Shown: positions 33,472 to 38,478 of the stretch, one piece after another | Layout: the number at the start of each line of letters is the position of its first letter | How positions within the stretch are numbered: position 1 is the stretch's first letter | From: Bradyrhizobium sp. | GTDB lineage: Bacteria > Pseudomonadota > Alphaproteobacteria > Rhizobiales > Xanthobacteraceae | Direction of reading: 5' to 3' | Assembly (NCBI RefSeq): GCF_027451485.1 | Contig: NZ_DAIDJE010000180.1 | Coordinates: forward strand, 1-38,478 | DNA: 38,478 bases | Notes under the pieces: generated by a model | Databases searched by the model: none | Told to the model about the DNA's origin: nothing | What the model saw: only the letters and a program-made list of their open reading frames with translations | Program-made: the position numbers and the translations under genes

Positions 33472-34641
33472 GTGGACAGATCGAACACCGCACGTGCGCC
33501 GTTTTTTTTGCTGTGGGCATGCGGCGCCTGCCTTCGTCTCACCGTATTGGCGGTCCCGCCGGTCATTTCCGTAATTCAGAAGGACCTCAATCTTTCAGGC
33601 ACGGAAGTCGGGCTGCTGTCCGGCATACCCGTCGTCATATTTGCGATGTTCGCGGCGCCGGGATCGATCGTTATCGCTCGAATGGGCGTGCGCGGCGCGC
33701 TGGTCGGCGGTCTTTTGATTGCGGCAGCCGGAGGCATGCTCCGGGCAGGCGTGTCGGACGTCTGGCAGTTGTACCTCGCGACTATTTTCATGAGCGCCGG
33801 CATTGCCGTCATGCAGCCGGCGATGGCGGCCGCGGTGCGTGACTGGATACCGGATCGCTCGACCTTCGGCACGGCTGTTTACACCAATGGCTTGATCATG
33901 GGGGAGATCATCCCCGTGGCGACGATGCTGTCGCTGGTGCTGCCATTTTTCGATGGGAACTGGCGCCTGGCGCTGGGAGTATGGTCCTTGCCTTTGCTGG
34001 TCACCGCTGTTGCAGTTGGCGTGCTCTCCCGCACCAAAACGCCAGCCAAGGCGGCGCCGGTCCACTCGGGAGGCTGGCTGCCGAAGTTGGATCGCAAGCT
34101 GAACTGGCGCATCGGCCTGACTTTGGCGAGCACCACGAGCACCTATTTTTGCGTCAACGGTTTTTTGCCTTCGTTCCTGAACGGAAGCGGTCGCCACGAT
34201 CTCATCGGCGCGGCCCTGACCGCTGCGAACATCGGACAGCTTCCTGCATCCTTCCTGCTGCTGCTGACGGCCGACCGGCTTCAGGGGAAACGATGGCCGA
34301 TCCTGACGTTCGCGGCGATCTCTTCCGCCTGTGTGATCGGCATCATGTTTTCTGCGAGTGCGTGGACCGTATTCTGGGCGGGTCTCGCCGGCTTTTCACT
34401 CGGCGCGGCGCTGGTCTTGTCGTTGGCGCTGCCGCCGCTGCTCTGCAAGCCGAATGAAGTTGCCATGACCTCCGCCGCGGCATTTGCGATCGGTTACGGT
34501 TTTGCGATGCTGGTTTCGTTTCTCTCCGGCCTAGCATGGGACCTGGCGGGCCATGCGAGCGCCGCCTTCATCCCGATTTTGCTCGGTAGCCTGCCGATCT
34601 TCGTTGCCGTGCCGGCATTTGCACGTGCGAAAGAAGCCTAG
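33472..34641 (+). CDS. MFS transporter, CynX/NimT-like
   Basis: A 389-residue transporter with twelve predicted helices. The segment ACGACLRLTVLAVPPVISVIQKDLNLSGTEVGLLSGIPV is close to cyanate/2-nitroimidazole porters. MQPAMAAAVRDWIPDR stands in the family position after helix 4. The start is GTG at 33472 with GAAAGG nine bases upstream. CynX members have been linked to cyanate or nitroimidazole export, but substrates are mostly unknown and no cyanase gene is nearby. Confidence 0.87.
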   Translation: MDRSNTARAPFFLLWACGACLRLTVLAVPPVISVIQKDLNLSGTEVGLLSGIPVVIFAMFAAPGSIVIARMGVRGALVGGLLIAAAGGMLRAGVSDVWQLYLATIFMSAGIAVMQPAMAAAVRDWIPDRSTFGTAVYTNGLIMGEIIPVATMLSLVLPFFDGNWRLALGVWSLPLLVTAVAVGVLSRTKTPAKAAPVHSGGWLPKLDRKLNWRIGLTLASTTSTYFCVNGFLPSFLNGSGRHDLIGAALTAANIGQLPASFLLLLTADRLQGKRWPILTFAAISSACVIGIMFSASAWTVFWAGLAGFSLGAALVLSLALPPLLCKPNEVAMTSAAAFAIGYGFAMLVSFLSGLAWDLAGHASAAFIPILLGSLPIFVAVPAFARAKEA

Positions 34642-34787
34642 CTGCGTGCTGCGCGCTCATTTCAAAAGCGCCTCACGGCACCTGCCGGGCTTGCAGAGAA
34701 GCCGCAGCAACTTCAAACCGTGAGCGCTGGGGCGCGGTTGCGAGCCTGCGGTGCAACAAACCAGCCGAATTTGCTTCGGTGCAACGC

Positions 34788-34872
34788 GGAACGCTTGCCG
34801 CTGGACCGAGTTCGGCCCTGCCGGATCGATAAAAGCTGTTCCTGCCAGGAACCTGTCAGAACCCGGCCGGTT
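34788..34872 (+). promoter_or_regulatory. Two EcfG-type promoter candidates
   Basis: GGAAC at 34848-34852, 16 bases, GGTT at 34869-34872 is the better placed; its start would be about 25 bases before the small membrane-peptide ATG. A second, GGAAC at 34788-34792 with AGTT at 34809-34812, also has a 16-base spacer. Each differs from CGTT at one base. Confidence 0.5.
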
Positions 34873-34904
34873 CTATTGCCTGTCTCATCGTATCGGAGGC
34901 TCGC

Positions 34905-34979
34905 ATGGATGGAATTATTTATCTGGTCGGTTTGATTGTGATCATCATGGCTATTCTTTCGTTCTTCGGCCTGCGGTGA
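34905..34979 (+). CDS. Twenty-four-residue membrane peptide
   Basis: A 24-codon frame starting MDGIIYLVGL, essentially one hydrophobic helix ending FFGLR. GGAGG lies five bases before the ATG, as good a ribosome binding site as any in the window. Its stop lies five bases before the next ATG, so the two are coupled. It is a predicted single-pass inner-membrane peptide that may be a subunit or regulator of the downstream membrane protein. Confidence 0.72.
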   Translation: MDGIIYLVGLIVIIMAILSFFGLR

Positions 34980-34984
34980 GCGCA

Positions 34985-35851
34985 ATGACGATCATCGAAA
35001 CTCAAGCTGGCGATCGCGGATGGAGTCTGGCGTGGTCGCCGGTTGTGCTCGGCGCTTTCACCGCGTCGGCCGTATCGTCGATCCTGATTGCATTCGGAGC
35101 GGCCGTCGGTCTCGGCGTCAGTTCGGCATCGCCCACATGGCGCGATGCTTCGGTGGCGCTGTGGCTGCTTTCGGGAATTTTTCTGATTCTCGTAGCGCTG
35201 GTCAGCTTCGGATGCGGTGGCTATCTTGCCGGCCGGATCAGCCTGCCATCCGGCGCCGCGGTAGCCGAGGATATCGAACGCCGCGATGGTTGGCACGGCA
35301 TCGCCTCGTGGGCTCTGGCTGTTATTCTGAGCGTGATCCTGGCAACGCTGATTGCTGCATCGGCCGCAAATCACACCAGCGTATTGACGGCACGACCCTC
35401 TTCGTCCGAGCCCGCCGTCCTGAGCTACGAGATCGATCATCTTCTTCGGGCGCCGCGGCGGCTGCCGAGCGCCGAACTGGAACCGGTTCGAGCCGAGGCA
35501 GGAAGGATTCTGCTGACATCTTCCAGTCATAGCGGCGTCAGCGCCGATGATCGCGCCTATCTGGTCCAGATGGTGACTGCCGTAACAGGCCTGAGCGGTG
35601 CGGATGCGGAGCGGCGGGTCGATACGATCATCGCAAACGCCAAGCGCGCGATCTCGCACGCGCGGGCAAGTGCGATCATCCTGGCGTTTTCGGTCGCTGC
35701 CAGTCTTCTCCTTGGCGCGATCGCGGCCTGGGCAGGAGCCGAGGCGGGCGGGCGGCATCGGGACGGCATGCCGCTTCCCGAATGGATGCAGCATAAGAGC
35801 CGCTTCAATCGTCGCCCGAACGCCTGGCAACGCTCGGCGCCGATCCCATAG
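34985..35851 (+). CDS. Membrane protein of unknown function
   Basis: A 288-residue protein. Hydrophobic segments lie at about 17-45, 60-82, 105-128 and 233-258, and a soluble loop of about 100 residues (about 130-230) sits between helices 3 and 4. The loop ends TAVTGLSGADAERRVDTIIANAKRA, a helix-rich stretch. The first half is glycine-rich (FGCGGYLAGRI). The start 34985 has GGTGAG five bases upstream, inside the 3' end of the small peptide gene. No family is recognised. Its stress-type promoter and peptide partner suggest an envelope-stress role. Confidence 0.78.
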   Translation: MTIIETQAGDRGWSLAWSPVVLGAFTASAVSSILIAFGAAVGLGVSSASPTWRDASVALWLLSGIFLILVALVSFGCGGYLAGRISLPSGAAVAEDIERRDGWHGIASWALAVILSVILATLIAASAANHTSVLTARPSSSEPAVLSYEIDHLLRAPRRLPSAELEPVRAEAGRILLTSSSHSGVSADDRAYLVQMVTAVTGLSGADAERRVDTIIANAKRAISHARASAIILAFSVAASLLLGAIAAWAGAEAGGRHRDGMPLPEWMQHKSRFNRRPNAWQRSAPIP

Positions 35852-35925
35852 GCCGTCGTCTGGCAGCGAGGACGGAAACCCGCGGTGATGATTCGGCGCC
35901 GAACCCGTACGGGCTTCTCACGTGC

Positions 35926-37212
35926 CTACTTCGCGAGCGGCCGTCCGGCGGTTTCCGGGGCCATCGCGATGAACGGCAGGCCCACGATGTAAATCGTCGA
36001 AAGCAGCGAGATCGCGAGCGGATAGCTTCCCGTCGCGGCGGCCAGCGTGCCGATCAGCGTCGGCCCCGCAGCCCCGAGAACGCGCCCCATGCTGAAGGCG
36101 AAGCCGGAGCCGGCGCCCCGCAGCGCCTGCGGAAACATCTCCGGCAGCCAGATGGTGAAGAGTCCGAACACGCCGTTGGTGAAGAAGCCGAGCACCGGCA
36201 GCAGGATCAAAAACAGCGTGAGGCTGTTCAGGTGGGCGATCGCGATCTCGTAGCTTGCGACGACCGAGAACAGCGAGCCGGCGAAGAACAGCACCGCAGT
36301 CCAACGCCGGCTGCCCAGCGCCGTCGTGATCCACGGCATCGACAGGCAGCCGATCATGGTTCCGACGTTGGTGATAAGACCAGCAACCGCGCCCATCCGC
36401 AGCGCGTCGGCTTGCGAGGAGCCGCTCTCGACCAGCTTGGTAATGATGACGGTCGGCGCCCAGAAGTTCGAAGACCAGAGGCCAAAGATGATGCAGGTCA
36501 TCATCAGCGCCGCCGCCCAGCTGGTGCGCGCCTGGTTTTTCGCAAACAGCGCCGCGAATGTCGGCCGTACCTTCAGCGCGTGAGCCGGCTCGGGAATGTT
36601 GCTGCGCACATACACAATCAGAAGCGCCGGCAGAATGCCGAGGAAGAACATGCCGCGCCAGCCGAGGAAACTTCCGCCGATCAAGGTCACCAGCGCCGCG
36701 AGAAACAGACCCGTCGGCGTAGCGGTATGCAGCCAGCCGGCGAGGCGCACGCGCGTGTTTTCGGGCACCGATTCCTGCAGCAGCGGCGTGCCGGCGGCCC
36801 ATTCCCCGCCGATGCCGAACCCGGCCGCAAAGCGGAACACAGCGAAGGTGACGATGCCGGTCGACAGGCCGCACAAGGCGGTGAAGACCGAATAGACCAG
36901 CACGGTCCAGCACATGATGCGCACCCGGCCGTATCGGTCCGCCGCCCATCCCCAGATCATCGAGCACGCCCAGCCGAGCATGAAGATCGAGAACAGAAGG
37001 CCGCCATAGACACCGATGTTGGCGCGGTTCGCCTCGATGCCGCTGGCCGGCAGCAGCTCAGTCAACGCGCTGACGAGAATGTAGCCGTACACGGCGGAAT
37101 CGAAACCGTCGAGCATCCAGCCGAACCAGGTCGCCCAGAATACTTTCCGCGGCGATACGCCTGCCGGGGCTGCGATCTGTGCTGTGCTCGTCCCGGTCGC
37201 GGCCTCGGTCAT
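35926..37212 (-). CDS. MFS transporter, metabolite:H+ symporter type
   Basis: A 428-residue twelve-helix transporter. The N terminus reads FWATWFGWMLDGFDSAVYGYILV, with the DGxD motif of carboxylate symporters. The loop motif WGWAADRYGRVR follows helix 2 and FGIGGEWAAGTPLLQE marks helix 4. It is closest in feel to the sialate/aromatic-acid:H+ symporter groups, so a carboxylic acid substrate is likely; the exact one is unknown. The start at 37212 has GGAGG six bases upstream. It is divergent from the YdhR-like/cupin operon. Confidence 0.88.
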   Translation of the reverse strand: MTEAATGTSTAQIAAPAGVSPRKVFWATWFGWMLDGFDSAVYGYILVSALTELLPASGIEANRANIGVYGGLLFSIFMLGWACSMIWGWAADRYGRVRIMCWTVLVYSVFTALCGLSTGIVTFAVFRFAAGFGIGGEWAAGTPLLQESVPENTRVRLAGWLHTATPTGLFLAALVTLIGGSFLGWRGMFFLGILPALLIVYVRSNIPEPAHALKVRPTFAALFAKNQARTSWAAALMMTCIIFGLWSSNFWAPTVIITKLVESGSSQADALRMGAVAGLITNVGTMIGCLSMPWITTALGSRRWTAVLFFAGSLFSVVASYEIAIAHLNSLTLFLILLPVLGFFTNGVFGLFTIWLPEMFPQALRGAGSGFAFSMGRVLGAAGPTLIGTLAAATGSYPLAISLLSTIYIVGLPFIAMAPETAGRPLAK

Positions 37213-37526
37213 GTGTCCTCCATGATCTTCTTGTTTCTTGGAAATTCCGACGGACGGGTTTACCGATCAGCCTGTCCGAAAGCAAACTGGAGCCGATGCC
37301 GACGTTTGCTGCATCGCCGCTCGATGCAGCGGCTGATCGCAAGTCGTTCAGCCGCAAGTCGTTCAGAAGTGTCATCGAGGAGGTGTTTGCGGCCGATATC
37401 CGCCGCCGCTTCCAAGGACCATCGGTGGACTGGCGCTGTCGTTCGCGCCGCTGTTGATCGTGTCGTTGCCCAAGATTAGCTTTCGTACCAACGGAGTTTT
37501 ACTTTCGCAGGCTGGAGGAGAAAGAC
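37213..37526. other. Divergent regulatory region with a 14-base direct repeat
   Basis: These 314 bases lie between the MFS gene and the YdhR-like gene. CGCAAGTCGTTCAG occurs twice (37338-37351 and 37353-37366), which could be a tandem regulator site. Palindromic GCATCG...CGATGC lies just upstream (37310-37327). No gene is convincing. Confidence 0.5.
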
Positions 37527-37856
37527 ATGATCACCGAGATCGTCACGTTCGATATCCCGGACGGCATGACGCGGGAGGAGGTCGTGGCCAACTACCGGCG
37601 AAGCGCGCCGAGCTGGCGCGCCAACCCAGACCTCATCCGCAAAAACTATCTGTTCGACGGGCAGACACGCCGCGCCGGCGGTGTTTATCTCTGGCGCAGC
37701 ATGGATGCTGCGCGCCGGGCGCGCGATACTGCCTGGCTCGACCGGGTCCGCAGCACCTATCGCAGCGAGCCGACGGTGCAGTATTTCGAGACGCCGCTGG
37801 TCGCAGACAACGCACTCGGCCAGACGATCAGCGACGGTGAACCAGGGGAGCTTTGA
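37527..37856 (+). CDS. YdhR-like small mono-oxygenase-fold protein
   Basis: A 109-residue protein with the dimeric alpha+beta-barrel pattern: MITEIVTFDIPDGM at the first strand, RANPDLIRKNYLFDG in the middle, AGGVYLWRSMDAARRA as the conserved strand-helix turn, and TVQYFETPLVADN as the last strand. It resembles the YdhR putative mono-oxygenase family. GGAGGAG lies upstream of the start. Its stop is two bases before the cupin start, so they are co-translated. Substrate unknown. Confidence 0.78.
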   Translation: MITEIVTFDIPDGMTREEVVANYRRSAPSWRANPDLIRKNYLFDGQTRRAGGVYLWRSMDAARRARDTAWLDRVRSTYRSEPTVQYFETPLVADNALGQTISDGEPGEL

Positions 37857-37858
37857 CG

Positions 37859-38478
37859 ATGCGCATCAATGACGACTTCACCCGTCCCGTCATCGTCCAC
37901 GCCGCCCGGCAACAATGGGTCGCGAGCCCTGCACCGGGCGTCGAACGACGCATGCTGTTTCGTATCGGCGAAGAAAAGGCTCGTGCCACCTCGATCGTGC
38001 GGTATGCGCCGGCCAGCGCCTTTCCGCGTCATACCCACACCGGCGGCGAGGAATTCGTCGTCCTCGAAGGTGTGTTCCAGGACGAACACGGCGACTATCC
38101 CGCCGGCGCCTATGTCCGCAACCCGCCGGGTACCTCGCACGTACCCGCCTCGAAGGACGGCTGCACGATCTTCGTTCGGCTCTGGCTGTTTCGTGCCGAT
38201 GACCGCGCCCAGACCGTGCGCCAGCCCGGCGAAGGAGAACGCGTCCCGCCGCGGGCCGGCGCAACGGCCGCAACAGTTCTATTCGACGACGGACACGAGG
38301 GAGTGCGGTTTGAAGAATGGCAGCCGGGAGCCAGCGTCACGGTCGAAAACATCAAGGGATTGGAGTTCCTCGTGCTTGATGGTGGTCTCACGGTGGGCGG
38401 CGAGATGCTTGAGCCGCAGGCCTGGGGCCGCCTGCCGGCCGGGATGGCTCTCCAGGCCGAGGTATCCGGCAGCGGAGC
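37859..38478 (+). CDS. ChrR-type cupin protein (3' end missing)
   Basis: At least 206 residues, open to the right edge. The first cupin repeat (about 35-120) has FPRHTHTGGEEFVVLEGVFQ, with HxHx4E metal ligands, and NPPGTSHVP supplying a further His. A second, weaker cupin repeat begins about residue 140. This two-repeat build is typical of ChrR-like cupins, some of which are anti-sigma domains; no N-terminal anti-sigma part is present here, so an enzymatic or sensor role is more likely. AGGGGAG lies upstream of ATG 37859. It is the second gene of the operon divergent from the MFS transporter. Confidence 0.85.
   Translation, partial: MRINDDFTRPVIVHAARQQWVASPAPGVERRMLFRIGEEKARATSIVRYAPASAFPRHTHTGGEEFVVLEGVFQDEHGDYPAGAYVRNPPGTSHVPASKDGCTIFVRLWLFRADDRAQTVRQPGEGERVPPRAGATAATVLFDDGHEGVRFEEWQPGASVTVENIKGLEFLVLDGGLTVGGEMLEPQAWGRLPAGMALQAEVSGSG

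Noticed and set aside
37058..37375. Small minus-strand gene in the MFS/YdhR gap
   Set aside because: It mostly overlaps the MFS coding start, and its repeat LNDLRLNDLR only reflects the 14-base direct repeat.
36232..37479. 415-codon plus-strand frame
   Set aside because: It is antisense to the MFS transporter and lacks hydrophobic or domain structure.

Overview
The window looks like chromosomal DNA of a Bradyrhizobium-type alphaproteobacterium (order Hyphomicrobiales). The evidence is the high G+C, the rhizobial thi operon, GGAAC-N16/17-NGTT promoter motifs of the EcfG general-stress type, a FixK2/FNR-type box, DUF2336 and DUF4403 proteins, a PmtA-like phospholipid methyltransferase, and several families of short palindromic intergenic repeats typical of that group. 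All names rest on motif reading; no database search was run. No tRNA, rRNA, CRISPR array, phage or insertion sequence was seen.

Layout. 1-4.7 kb: a minus-strand thiamine operon thiO-thiS-thiG-thiE-thiC, led by a TPP riboswitch whose closing stem contains the thiO ribosome binding site; thiC runs off the left edge. 4.8-7.4 kb: a small secreted lytic transglycosylase, a polytopic membrane protein and a zinc-ribbon peptide. 7.4-9.5 kb: an OmpR/EnvZ-type two-component pair whose regulator start abuts a dispersed inverted repeat. 10-14 kb: a PRC-barrel protein behind a stress-type promoter and a strong terminator, an orphan branched-chain amino acid type binding protein, and a DUF4403 protein. 14.7-20.1 kb: a region rich in lipid-related genes (GT4 glycosyltransferase, phospholipid N-methyltransferase, a small membrane protein, a membrane-anchored class III PLP enzyme, and a phosphatidylserine decarboxylase relative). 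20.2-23.2 kb: a FecR-domain protein, a 30-residue membrane peptide behind a near-perfect EcfG promoter, and an extensin-like lipoprotein. 23.4-26.5 kb: an operon of a membrane acyltransferase and a DevC/DevA-type ABC exporter without its adaptor. 26.9-29.8 kb: a PilZ protein, a small unknown protein and two convergent DUF2336 paralogues.

30.2-32.1 kb is the most irregular part. A tripartite tricarboxylate (Bug) receptor gene survives only as a frameshifted N-terminal piece and a C-terminal piece. Between them lies a secreted protein made of three nearly identical 57-60 residue repeats, preceded by a FixK2/FNR-type box. 32.1-38.5 kb: a serine hydrolase, a CynX-like MFS transporter, a 24-residue membrane peptide coupled to a two-domain membrane protein, a second MFS transporter, and divergently from it a YdhR-like protein and a ChrR-type cupin that is cut by the right edge.

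The best candidates for undescribed biology are the FixK-boxed triple-repeat protein, the lipid-related cluster with its palindromic operator and face-to-face PLP enzyme/decarboxylase starts, the convergent DUF2336 pair beside a PilZ gene, and the tiny membrane peptides behind stress-type promoters.
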